DNA from: Saitoella complicata NRRL Y-17804
Lineage: Eukaryota; Ascomycota; Saitoellomycetes; Saitoellales; Saitoellaceae
Direction: 5' to 3'
Assembly (NCBI RefSeq): GCF_001661265.1
Contig: NW_017566998.1
Span: 186,001-250,000 of the forward strand
Length of the DNA: 64,000 nucleotides
Part shown: in pieces, positions 9,782-19,548 of the stretch
Layout of the letters: each line of letters opens with the position of its first letter
How positions within the stretch are numbered: position 1 is the stretch's first letter
Made by a program: the position numbers and the translations under genes
The notes under the pieces: generated by a model
What the model saw: the letters and a program-made list of their open reading frames with translations, nothing else
Databases searched by the model: none
Told to the model about the DNA's origin: nothing

Positions 9782-10794
9782 TCACACCTCAGCCGTGTCG
9801 TTCGGGACAGGCACGAAACCTCCCTCTCGAATCTCCCTCTCCGCTCCATACATAAAGAACTGCACGAAGATCGTGCCATCAAGAATCAGCGTACCGGCAC
9901 TACCAGCGATCCACGATGCGTTCACGCCGATATAGGCCCGAGGATCTTGAGATGCGAGGGCCGCCGTGACGATGGAGATAACGTAGGTAATGTTGCCGAG
10001 ACAAGAAAAAAGGAAGAAGAGGAGTGATAGACCTTCGCACTGCGTCAACTCGTTAGCATGCTCGTGTGTAACGGTTCAAGGAGTTGGCATACAGTCTTCC
10101 GTCTCCAGTTGTGCAAGATCTGCGGAATACGGCTTCCGAGGTAGAGACCAGCGCACATCCACCCAAAAACCTGACCCCAGGTGTCCCACTCGACCTCCTC
10201 GCTGTGCTTCTTTCCGCCATCTGGCTGTCCACCATGTGCATTTTGCGACATCCACCATCCGGCCACACCGGCAGCACAGACCGCGGCAATGGCGGCAATG
10301 TTCCACAGCGCAGCTTTCCACATGGGTGGGGCAGCGTGGACATGCTTGTGACGCTGGTGTTCGTCGAGCAACGGCGTAGCTGGCGACAAATGCTCAGGAC
10401 TCGGCATCCCGTCCGATGATGGAGTAGGCGACTCATCCGACTTTGGCAGAGCACGATAGTACGTAACCTGCGCAATCAAGATAACATCCGCCAACGTATA
10501 GTACAACGCCAAAATCAACATCGTCGGCAGAACGTGTTGGAAGATTGCACCGATTACGTTTGCGACGTCGCCTGCTAACCAGATCGCGAGGAAAGTGAGG
10601 GAAAGCCCGTCACCGCTCCGTCGTTGGAAGTTTTGGATGATTTGTGGTGAGAAGACGCAGATCCAGAATGCCTGTAGCATACCCCGTTACTACATGGTTG
10701 TCAATGTCAAGAAAGGCAGACGTACAATCGAAATTGACCCGGAGATGGACGAAATCGTTAGCGGGTCAAGATGAATCGGAACCGGAGGTGGCAT
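9782..10794 (-). CDS. PQ-loop vacuolar (lysosomal) cationic amino-acid transporter, YPQ/PQLC2 type
   Basis: Seven-helix PQ-loop transporter that in yeast exports basic amino acids from the vacuole. Exons 10794..10726, 10671..10093 and 10039..9782 give 301 residues. PQ-loop 1 is in AFWICVFSPQIIQNFQRRSG and PQ-loop 2 in GSRIPQILHNWRRKTCEGLS, each with the diagnostic Pro-Gln. Both introns are phase 0, and the second splits PQ-loop 2 exactly between T and C. A polar loop of about 70 residues (SPTPSSDGMPSPEHLSPATP) separates the halves, as in yeast Ypq proteins. The C-terminal helices end in FVPVPNDTAEV. The family is sure; the exact substrate is inferred. Confidence 0.9.
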
Positions 10795-11304
10795 GATGGA
10801 ATTAGAAAATATGAGTCTTCTTATAAGCCCCTCGACGTTTCGCAAGGCCGTTCACTCTTGTCGTTTGCTCTCGTTGGTCGGCTACAAATTTCGAAGGTGC
10901 ATCTATCTAACCTTCGATCTGAGATCTCCGCACGTCACGGTGCGCAAGGGCACATGAAGGGTCTCGCTTCGGCATACTGGCAAGAAGAGCAGAGGAGAGT
11001 GTTAAGATGATCAAATCAATTGTTCATGGAATGCAATTTCCAGCAGCTCGTAGCGACTACCTGCTTTAGCTATTATCCCAGTTGAGCATGCCGTGTGCGA
11101 TGGTGAATGAGTGTCGATCCCGGCTCGCGGCCGCGCCAGCGGCGGTGTGATATGTGATCAATGCCAATAAGTCCTTGTAACGCCCAATCCAATTACTGCT
11201 CCCCAGTCCTGTCGTTTCTCGCCTGTCGTTTCTCGCTGCTCGCTGCAATAGTCCAGCGCACCATCCTCCGTAGGCGTGCTCTCCCACCATCATAAACGTC
11301 AATC
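10795..11304. other. Intergenic region
   Basis: 510 bp between the start of the PQ-loop gene and the stop of the next minus-strand gene. No convincing coding frame or RNA gene. Confidence 0.55.
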
Positions 11305-12430
11305 TCAATCACTATCACTCAACTCCCCCTCAGCAAGGTTCGCGATAAACAACCTCCCCTGCCCACCTCCAACCCTCCACCCACCAATCCCCTCCTCATC
11401 CGAATCAATATCACTAAAACTCGCATGCCGTGATGGCTGGTGCGAATACACCTGTATATCATTCGTCGGAGACCCAGTCCGACTCGGTGGCCGTGGTGGT
11501 TCTTCGAATTGGACGGTCGAGCCTTGACGGCTGATGCCATAGTTTTGGTCTTCGCCGCTTGTGCGGAGGGATTGGGAGTGCCGTGCTGGGGATTGGACGG
11601 AGGAGGCGGAGCGGAGGGAGGGTTCGGCTGTTACGGCTGTTTCGATTGGCGTGAGGGAGATTTCTTCTCGTAGGCCGCTTCGTTTGCCTGAGCTAATTTG
11701 TCTTTGCACGGGTGCTGGCGGGCCCATGGACGGTCCGCGCATAGGGCCATCGTCGGTATCGGCACCTGCTTCAGACGCGGATAGTCGCGGAGGAAGTGTT
11801 GGATGGTATGGTGAAGGATCATGGTAGTATGAAGGTGAAGAAACTGACTGCGGTCGATGTGATGAAGAGTGGAAGACGCGCGCCTGTAACACGGTTAGCA
11901 TCATGACGATGGATCATGTCGCGTAGGTAACATGCCCTCATCGTGTTGAATCGACCCTCTTCCTTCTTCTTCTTTTTGCTGCCCTTCGTCCCAACGACAG
12001 TCTCCTCCTTCTGCCCTCGCTCACTCCAAACAGTAGCCTTCGCTCTCCGCATTCTCTGTACGTATCCCTCGGGGCCACTGCCACCCGCTAACCCAGCCAA
12101 CGTACTATTCCCAGAACTCCGCCGGCTGAGCTGACCGATCGAGGCTGAACTTCTATGTCCAGTTCCATACGAGGTGGAGGAATGTTGTGAGGCGTTGCGT
12201 TTCGGTGGTGAATACTGACGCAAAGGCGGCGATGGCCGTGGCCAAGCTTGGGGTAGAGGCGCGGTCGTAGATACTGCTGGGGATTGTACTGGCGGTACTG
12301 GCGGTGCTTGAAGAGGTTGAGGAGGGTAGGGCATGTGAGGGGAGGCCGAGGCTGAGGGTGGGTGCGGTAGTGGTTTCCGCGGTGGATACGCGAACTGAGG
12401 ACCCGCCGGTTGTGGTTGAGGATGGTACAT
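11305..12430 (-). CDS. Pro/Ser-rich disordered protein with a GC-AG intron, unknown function
   Basis: Exon 1 is 12430..11936 and exon 2 is 11883..11305, giving 357 residues. The join uses GCATGT at the donor and TTACAG at the acceptor, a GC-AG intron of 52 nt with a GCTAAC branch-like site. This is the only join I found that keeps the frame (NTMR|ARVFHS). The N-terminus is proline-rich (YPPRKPLPHPPSASASPHMP); then comes a conserved-looking block (GPEGYVQRMRRAKATVWSER, GQKEETVVGTKGSKKKKKEE). The C-terminal half is Ser-rich with an acidic end (FSDIDSDEEGIGGWRVGGGQ ... EGELSDSD). Polyproline runs suggest SH3 or WW binding. I cannot name the function. Confidence 0.65.
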
Positions 12431-13957
12431 TGTCCTTCAGTTATAAAGAGTGTGTCTCACCAACGTACCGGTTGATTGGATCACCGAGGTCTTCTCGTGC
12501 GCTGCCCGTGCGGTAAGGAAGTATCCCGCTGATGGTTCGACCCAAGTCCGCGATTGGCACAGCCTCGAGCCGTGTTTTCCGCGAAGCGGGATCAGAACGT
12601 CGATAGGAAAGCAAAGGGTCCAATTATAGAGACCGGCAGAATAGTTATTCTGATCGTGATACCGTAAAGATCGAGTGCTGACGGCAAGACTGGACAGGCT
12701 CGAGACGATGATTTGGGGCAGGTTCGAGCCACATGCATCGGGCGCATGCGGGGCCAGTGGCGGCTGAGCAACCTAATTATAGGACCGAGGTATATCAGAC
12801 CGACAGCCGGACCGAGGATTTTTCTTTCTTAAGGGTCCAAAAGTGTAATTTGCCTCAGCGAGTCTTGTACCAGAGTTTGCGTGTTTTCCGGAGAGTGGGG
12901 CCATGGAGGGTGTTCGTCTCCGGCCATCACCACGCTTGAGACTTTACCTTGGTTGTTGACGATGAACCTTGCTAGTAACACAAATTACAGGATCTTTGAA
13001 CGCACGTTTTCCTGTCAAGTTCAGCGGACCCCCGGAGACATGTGAATATCGGCACATGGATGATGCTGAAGGATCCGGACGGGTGGCCATGGACGGCAGT
13101 TAAAAGATTCACGACACACAACATGCCGTGATCGTAGACTTTATCCCCTCAACGTTAGGGTTCAAACCTAATCGGATGCATCATCTTTTTGGACTTCCAT
13201 AAGAGGCCATCTCGTCTTCTTTCTCGATCGTGGGAATTCTTATGACGTACGCTGCATTTGTATACCAACATCTTCCAGGTGATTAAATTAGCAATCTCGA
13301 TGAGTGACAAAGTATGACAGTTTCATGTCACGTTGATTAACGTCAATATACACAGTGAGTCCGAGGATCGCTTTGCCTCCCATCACCGAACTACCCAAAC
13401 ATCACTCAGTCCAGAATGCGGCATGGCGTTTTCCCTTGGTTACGCGTCGTTGTTACGCAGTGAAGGACGTCGAGGAAGAAGCTCTACGAGGCCGGAGTGG
13501 AGGCAGACCAGGCCATTGCCACCTGTCTCCGAGCTACCCTCTCCCACCCACCGAGAAACCCAGCTCCTCCACCCCCAATGTTCATGATCCCTCTCAAGCT
13601 CGTCTTCGGTTCCACATTCCGACGGGAAAAGGGCTTTGCCGGATTTCCGCGGCATGGCTTGTGTTCTTACAGCTTATGCGGTTGTCCTCCAATCGCTGCG
13701 ATTCCCCCACGCCAGCAACTGCGCAAAACTGCACGTAGCCTAACAACCTAAACCATTTCAGCAGTAAAACCTGCATCGACAGGCATCGGCTAACGGCAGT
13801 GTTTGGCCCTCAGTTTCATTAGCGTTACTTTTTTTTGCACATCATGTTGCTTACTAAAGACCTCTTCGTGCCGAGCCGAGGACGTACAAAAAGATCTCCC
13901 TTTGCTGTGTACTGTTGCGACGATAGAAGGCGTACGCGTAGTCGGTAACCGTTGAAG
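12431..13957. other. Long intergenic region upstream of the PDR transporter
   Basis: 1.5 kb between divergent genes, probably the promoter and leader of the ABC transporter. A frame at 13355-13738 has poor coding character. A B-box-like GGGTTCAAACC near 13147 lacks the rest of a tRNA. No perfect PDRE (TCCGYGGA) was seen. Confidence 0.55.
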
Positions 13958-16900
13958 ATGGATCCGACCAAGAATGCTTTCGAGCTCAACCAGCTCCCGG
14001 TTGTTGCTGGTGGTGCTCCCACTGCCAACGTGACTGTAAACAGCACGACAAACAACTCTTCCTCGACTACGCTCGACATGCGCGGTACTGAGGGTGTCAA
14101 CGTCGCCGCTGCCGAGGCCGATTTTATCGAGTTGCAGCGTCAACTCACCAAAGCTTCGCGTGTCGAGCGGCACGATGCGCTCGAGGCTTCCTTCGGGCGC
14201 GACAAAACCGTCGATCTTGAGAGCCATGTTTCGGAGGTTGATTCGACGGCAGAGTTCAACTTGGAGCAGGTGATCCGTGGACAGCAGGACTCCGCCGATG
14301 AGGCCGGTATCAAGAGGAAGCACATTGGTGTCATCTGGGAGAACTTGTCGGTTCGTGGAGTGGGTGGTACCAGACACTTTGTCAAGACTTTCCCTTCTGC
14401 CTTCACTGGCCTCGTCACCACGATCCCCATGTACCTCGCTTCTTTCCTCCCCTCTCAGCGTCCTCGCGAAGTCGAGATCCTTCACAACTTCCACGGTGTC
14501 CTTAAGCCTGGAGAGATGGTCCTCGTTCTTGGTCGTCCGGGATCTGGATGTACTACCTTCCTCAAGATCATCACCAACCAGCGCATTGGCTACACCGGAA
14601 TCGAGGGTGATGTCGCCTACGCCGGTTTGACCGCTGAGGAGTTCGCCGAGCACTACCGCGGAGAAGCCGTCTACAACATGGAAGACGACATCCACCACCC
14701 GACCCTCTCCGTCTCGCAGACGCTCAATTTCGCTCTCGAGACTAAGCTCCCCAACAAGCGCGTTGCCAACCAGCCGAAGGAGTCCTTCAAAGAGTCCGTC
14801 ACTTCCCTCTTGCTCAAGATGTTCAACATTGAGCACACTCGTGACACCATGGTCGGAAACGCCTTCGTGCGTGGTGTCTCCGGAGGAGAGCGTAAGCGTG
14901 TCTCCATTGCCGAGATGATGGTCACCAACGCTTCCGTCCTTGCTTGGGACAACACTACGCGTGGTCTCGATGCTTCTACCGCTCTTGACTACGCAAAGTC
15001 TTTGAGGATTCTCACCGACATCAAGCAGACCTCCACCTTCGTCTCCCTCTACCAGGCATCCGCTGCTATCGCCGACCAGTTTGACAAGGTCATGGTCCTG
15101 GATGCTGGTAGGACTGTCTACTATGGTCCCGTTTCCGAGGCCAGAGCCTACATGGAGAACTTGGGTTTCAAGCCTAAACCCCGTATGACCCTTCCTGACT
15201 ACCTCACCGGTTGTACCGACGAGTACGAGCGCGAGATCCAGGAGGGTTACGAGAACGTCTGCCCCCAGACCAGCGAGGGCTTGGAGCAGGCTTGGTTGAA
15301 TTCTTCTCAGTTCGCTCGCCTGCAGAAGGAGATGGCTGACTACAAGGCCGAAATTGCCCGTGACTCTAAGCCTGTGGAGCAGTTTCGCATGGCCGTTAGG
15401 GAAGACAAGTGGAGCGGAACCTCAAAGAAGTCTGTCTACACCGTTCCCTTCTGGACTCAGGTCTGGGCTCTTACTAAGCGTCAAATGATTCTCAAGTGGC
15501 AGGATAAGTTCTCCCTTGTTGTCTCTACTATCTCCGTTCTCTTAGTTGCTATCATGATTGGTACTGTTTTCTTGGATTTGCCCAAAACTTCTGCTGGTGC
15601 TTTCACTCGTGGTGGTGTTCTCTTCATGGCTCTTCTTTTCAATGCTCTGCAGGCGTTCACTGAACTTCCGGCTACTGTCCTCGGTCGTCCTATTGTCAAC
15701 AAGCACAAGGCGTATGCGTTCCACAGACCTTCAACGTTATGGCTGGGGCAGATTATTGTCGATCTGCCGTTCTCTGCGTTCAAGATCTTCTTGTTCTCTA
15801 TTATCGTCTACTTCATGGCTGACCTTGCTCGTGATGCAGGAGCGTTCTTCACGTTCTTCCTCATTATTTTCACGACGAACATCTTGATGGGTGTCTTGTT
15901 CCGTGTCATCGGTGTCATGTCCGCGAACTTCGACTTCTCTCTGAAGTTTGCGGCTTTGATTATCACCATGTTCGTTCTTGACTGTGGTTACCTCTTGTCC
16001 AAGCCCGACATGCGTCCATGGATGAGTTGGTTCTACTGGATTAACCCGATCGCATACGGTTTCGAAGCCCTTGTTGCCAACGAGTTCGGAAGGGTCAACT
16101 TCACCTGTACCGATGCCAACTTGGTCCCTAGTGGAAGGATGTACACGAACATCGCCAACCAGGTTTGTACCCTCGCTGGAGCTGTGACTGGTACCAACCT
16201 CGTCATCGGATCCGAGTACATCAAGTTGACTTACAACTACGTTGTCTCTCACCTTTGGCGCAACTTCGGTATCCTTGTTGGTTTCACTGCTTTCTTCCTT
16301 TTCTGTAACGCATGGTTCGGTGAGATCTTCACCTTCGGTGCTGGAGGAAAGACCGTTACCCTCTACCAGAAGGAGAACGCGGAGAGAAAGAAGCTCAATC
16401 AGGATCTCGAGGCAAAGCGTACTGCTCGTCGTGCGGGTAAAGAGGACGACAGCCAGCTTGAGATCAAGTCGAAGCAGGTCCTGACATGGGAGGCACTCAA
16501 CTACGATGTTCCCGTTCCTGGTGGTGAGAAGAGGTTGTTGGACGATATCTACGGATACGTCGAGCCCGGAAAGCTTACCGCTCTCATGGGTTCTTCCGGT
16601 GCTGGTAAGACTACCTTGTTGGATGTCCTTGCCAATCGCAAGAACATTGGTGTGATCACTGGTGATGTCCTCATCGATGCCAAGCCGCGTGGTATTGACT
16701 TCCAGCGTGGTACTGCTTACTGTGAGCAGCTCGATGTTCACGAGTCTACCCAGACCGTCCGTGAAGCTCTCCGCTTCTCTGCTTACTTGCGTCAGCCTTT
16801 TGAGGTCCCTATCGCCGAGAAGGACGCTTACGTCGAGGAAGTCATTGCGTTGTTGGAAATGGAGAACATCGCTGATGCCATCATCGGTACCCCCGAGACT

Positions 16901-18370
16901 GGTTTGTCTGTCGAAGAACGCAAGCGTGTCACCATCGGTGTCGAGCTTGCTGCCAAGCCCAAGCTCTTGCTGTTCCTTGACGAGCCCACCTCCGGTCTCG
17001 ACTCCCAGTCTGCTTTCAACATTGTCCGTTTCTTGAAGAAGCTCGCTGCTGCCGGACAGGCCATTCTCTGTACCATCCACCAGCCCAACGCTGCCCTCTT
17101 CGAGAACTTTGACCGTCTCCTCTTGCTTCAGCGTGGTGGTCGTGTCGTGTACTTTGGTGAGATCGGATCTGATGCTCATGTTATGCTGGACTACTTCCGT
17201 CGTAACGGGGCCGATTGTCCGCCTGACGCGAACCCTGCTGAGTACATGTTGGACGCTGTCGGTGCTGGTTCTGCACCTCGTATCGGACCCAAGGACTGGT
17301 CTGATATCTGGCAAGACTCCCCTGAGCTTGCGCAGATTAAGGCAGATGTTCTCCGTCTCAAGGACGAGCGCTCCAGAGCTGGTGATGCCGGAGAGGCTGA
17401 TACCGCTGAGTTCGCCACTCCCCTCGCGTACCAGCTCAAGCTTGTCATCAAGCGTACGTCCCTGACTTTTTGGCGTTCTCCAGACTACGGTTTCACTCGT
17501 CTCTTCAACCACGTTTTGGTCGCATTCTTGACCGGTGTCGCCTACTGGCAAGTCAACAATTCCGTCTCCGCCATGCAACAGCGCGTGTTTGCGATCTTCC
17601 AAGCTACCGTCTTGCCTGCTCTCATCTTGTCCCAGGTCGAGCCTCGTTACGATATCTCTCGTATGATTTTCAACCGTGAGTCGAGTTCGAAGATGTACTC
17701 CCAGTTCGCGTTTGCCTCGTCCATGGTCATTGCAGAGATTCCGTACAGTATTATCTGTGCTGTTGCTTACTTCATTGCGTTCTACTACCCTGCTGGATTC
17801 AACTACAACAGCGACCGTGCCGGATACCAGTTCTTCATGATTCTCATTGATGAGTTCTTCTCCGTTACGCTTGGACAGGCTATCGCTGCTGTCACCCCGA
17901 ACGCCTTCATCGCGGCTTTGTTGAATCCTCTTTTGCTGGTCATCTTTGCTACGTTCTGTGGTGTTACAATTCCTCAGCCTAACCTGCCTCACTTCTACAA
18001 GGAGTTTGTTTACAACATCGACCCCTTCACCCGCTTGATTGGTGGTATGTTGGTGACTGAGCTCCACGACCTCCCCGTCCGCTGCAGCGACGTCGAACTC
18101 GCCCGTTTCCTCGCTCCCGCCGGTCAGACCTGTCTGGAGTACGCCAACACCTTCATGGAGTCCGCGTCTGGTTACCTCGTCAATCCCAGTGCTACCTCTC
18201 CCTCGTACTGTGAGTACTGTCCTTACAGCGTGGGAGACGACTACTTGGCCACGCTCAACTTGGATTACAGCCACAGGTGGAGGGACCTTGGTATTTTCAT
18301 TTGTTTCATTGTTTCGAACCTTGCGATTTTGTTCTGGGGATCGCGTTACCTTAACTTTGCTCGTCGTTAA
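13958..18370 (+). CDS. PDR-type full-length ABC (ABCG) multidrug exporter
   Basis: 1470-residue intronless plasma-membrane exporter of the fungal pleiotropic-drug-resistance type, arranged NBD1-TMD1-NBD2-TMD2. NBD1 has the degenerate fungal Walker A GRPGSGCTTFLK (about residue 194, Cys replacing the usual Lys), signature VSGGERKR (about 306) and Walker B region AWDNTTRGLD. NBD2 has the normal Walker A GSSGAGKTTLL (about 877), a degenerate signature LSVEERKR (about 983) and intact FLDEPTSGLD. This reciprocal asymmetry is the hallmark of Cdr1/Pdr5-like pumps, leaving one catalytic ATP site. Each TMD has about six helices and ends in the usual Cys-containing external loops (CTDANLVPSGRMY; CLEYANTFMESASGYL). 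The ATG at 13958 is preferred over the upstream TTG. The substrate cannot be read from sequence. Confidence 0.95.
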   Translation: MDPTKNAFELNQLPVVAGGAPTANVTVNSTTNNSSSTTLDMRGTEGVNVAAAEADFIELQRQLTKASRVERHDALEASFGRDKTVDLESHVSEVDSTAEFNLEQVIRGQQDSADEAGIKRKHIGVIWENLSVRGVGGTRHFVKTFPSAFTGLVTTIPMYLASFLPSQRPREVEILHNFHGVLKPGEMVLVLGRPGSGCTTFLKIITNQRIGYTGIEGDVAYAGLTAEEFAEHYRGEAVYNMEDDIHHPTLSVSQTLNFALETKLPNKRVANQPKESFKESVTSLLLKMFNIEHTRDTMVGNAFVRGVSGGERKRVSIAEMMVTNASVLAWDNTTRGLDASTALDYAKSLRILTDIKQTSTFVSLYQASAAIADQFDKVMVLDAGRTVYYGPVSEARAYMENLGFKPKPRMTLPDYLTGCTDEYEREIQEGYENVCPQTSEGLEQAWLNSSQFARLQKEMADYKAEIARDSKPVEQFRMAVREDKWSGTSKKSVYTVPFWTQVWALTKRQMILKWQDKFSLVVSTISVLLVAIMIGTVFLDLPKTSAGAFTRGGVLFMALLFNALQAFTELPATVLGRPIVNKHKAYAFHRPSTLWLGQIIVDLPFSAFKIFLFSIIVYFMADLARDAGAFFTFFLIIFTTNILMGVLFRVIGVMSANFDFSLKFAALIITMFVLDCGYLLSKPDMRPWMSWFYWINPIAYGFEALVANEFGRVNFTCTDANLVPSGRMYTNIANQVCTLAGAVTGTNLVIGSEYIKLTYNYVVSHLWRNFGILVGFTAFFLFCNAWFGEIFTFGAGGKTVTLYQKENAERKKLNQDLEAKRTARRAGKEDDSQLEIKSKQVLTWEALNYDVPVPGGEKRLLDDIYGYVEPGKLTALMGSSGAGKTTLLDVLANRKNIGVITGDVLIDAKPRGIDFQRGTAYCEQLDVHESTQTVREALRFSAYLRQPFEVPIAEKDAYVEEVIALLEMENIADAIIGTPETGLSVEERKRVTIGVELAAKPKLLLFLDEPTSGLDSQSAFNIVRFLKKLAAAGQAILCTIHQPNAALFENFDRLLLLQRGGRVVYFGEIGSDAHVMLDYFRRNGADCPPDANPAEYMLDAVGAGSAPRIGPKDWSDIWQDSPELAQIKADVLRLKDERSRAGDAGEADTAEFATPLAYQLKLVIKRTSLTFWRSPDYGFTRLFNHVLVAFLTGVAYWQVNNSVSAMQQRVFAIFQATVLPALILSQVEPRYDISRMIFNRESSSKMYSQFAFASSMVIAEIPYSIICAVAYFIAFYYPAGFNYNSDRAGYQFFMILIDEFFSVTLGQAIAAVTPNAFIAALLNPLLLVIFATFCGVTIPQPNLPHFYKEFVYNIDPFTRLIGGMLVTELHDLPVRCSDVELARFLAPAGQTCLEYANTFMESASGYLVNPSATSPSYCEYCPYSVGDDYLATLNLDYSHRWRDLGIFICFIVSNLAILFWGSRYLNFARR

Positions 18371-18614
18371 ACAATATGGACGGCGTGGAATATTTCGATA
18401 TAAGTTTTTTATGGATATATAGAGAAAGATTTGCATAGACATGTCATCATGAAGAGGAATAACAAACATATAATCTCAAAGCATGACCAATTTCAAACTC
18501 CTTCGCCGGAAACCAGAATAAGACAGTACTCAACCTGTCAGTCAACCTCATCAATTGCGATGTCCTTCACTGCTTCAGCTCAAAACTTGTCTCGACTTGG
18601 ACATCCCTTCACTC

Positions 18615-19295
18615 TCAAAAAATCCTACCAGTACCTCTACACCTCGGACACGTCTCATCCATAAACATAAACCCCGTAATCCTCCCATCCCCTCCACAAT
18701 ACCCACACAACATCCCCCCAATCCTCGGATCACCCGGCCTAACCACAATGCCCGGCGGTCCAAGCGGCATCATCCCCATCGGCGACGAGAAGAATCCACC
18801 ACCTACAGCCGCAACAGGCTGAATCATCGGCGCAGGTCTTGGCGGCGCGAAGAGGGACGGATGAAACTGTCGTTCACAGGTTCCACATTTCTTCCCGTTA
18901 CGGAGTTTTATGCCTGTGTTGTGGCATTTTGGACACCAGTATCCTGGTGGGTAGCGGTATCCGAACGGATGTCGTTCGGGTTCTGGTCTTGGAGGTGGGG
19001 GAGGACCAGGTGGTGCTTGCGCATGCGGTTGTGGTCGTCCTTTCTCGGTTGGGGAGTTTGACGGAGGGTTATGTGAGTATCGTTGTGGACGTGATGATTG
19101 CGGATTATCCGAATAACGAATCGGACTAGCGGCTGGTCGATCTGGTAATGGTGGAACGGACGAAATCGACGATCTTGTTGCCGCTTCGTACGGCGGTGGT
19201 TCCTCAGCGGGCGGCTCCACGTCCGCCGCGAGCATGAACGGATGATTTGACGTTGATCCTGTCCTCCGCGGTTTCATCTTGTCTGATAGACCCAT
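18615..19295 (-). CDS. HUA1: HUA1-like proline-rich zinc-finger protein
   Basis: 226 residues, single exon. An N-terminal PPxY-like stretch (EEPPPYEAATRSS) fits a Rsp5-adaptor or endocytic protein. The C-terminal half carries two zinc-ribbon-like units: YPPGYWCPKCHNTGIKLRNG with CGTC following, and RPGDPRIGGMLCGYCGGDGR with CPRCRGTGRIF at the end. The CxxCxGxG pattern is that of DnaJ-type fingers. Yeast Hua1 has this layout and is linked to actin patches and endocytosis. The gene converges on the ABC transporter, with 244 bp between the two stops. Confidence 0.78.
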   Translation of the reverse strand: MGLSDKMKPRRTGSTSNHPFMLAADVEPPAEEPPPYEAATRSSISSVPPLPDRPAASPIRYSDNPQSSRPQRYSHNPPSNSPTEKGRPQPHAQAPPGPPPPPRPEPERHPFGYRYPPGYWCPKCHNTGIKLRNGKKCGTCERQFHPSLFAPPRPAPMIQPVAAVGGGFFSSPMGMMPLGPPGIVVRPGDPRIGGMLCGYCGGDGRITGFMFMDETCPRCRGTGRIF

Positions 19296-19548
19296 CTTGG
19301 ACTGATCAAAAGAGGAGGTTGGAGGTTACTCTTGGCTGCTGCTGAGCCTCTTGACTTACTTTACGTATATAGACTCACACGCGCCGAAGGTTCGGTTGCA
19401 GCACCGGAAGCGACGGAAACCGGTACCCGTAGCTGCAGAACCGAATGTAGGGTCGTAAGAAAACCGGCAAATGATGGATTTTGTTAACCAAGAACAACGC
19501 CTAGAATGACCATAAACCCATGACTAAGTATCGTAACCGCCTTCTGAA

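Noticed and set aside
12715-12740. GGTTCGAGCC string suggesting a tRNA
   Set aside because: No pairing T-arm or other tRNA arms flank it.
13140-13175. GGGTTCAAACC B-box-like string suggesting a tRNA
   Set aside because: A hairpin forms, but the TpsiC loop register is wrong and no acceptor stem, D arm or anticodon arm is found around it.
13355-13738. Possible small protein upstream of the ABC transporter
   Set aside because: Composition is irregular, with no family motif. More likely promoter or leader sequence.
13790-14836. 348-codon minus-strand open frame overlapping the ABC transporter start
   Set aside because: Shadow of the transporter coding region; no domain or plausible start context.
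15737-18469. 910-codon open frame on the minus strand
   Set aside because: Antisense shadow of the PDR transporter caused by strong C/T-ending codon bias. The translation is low-complexity and has no domain.
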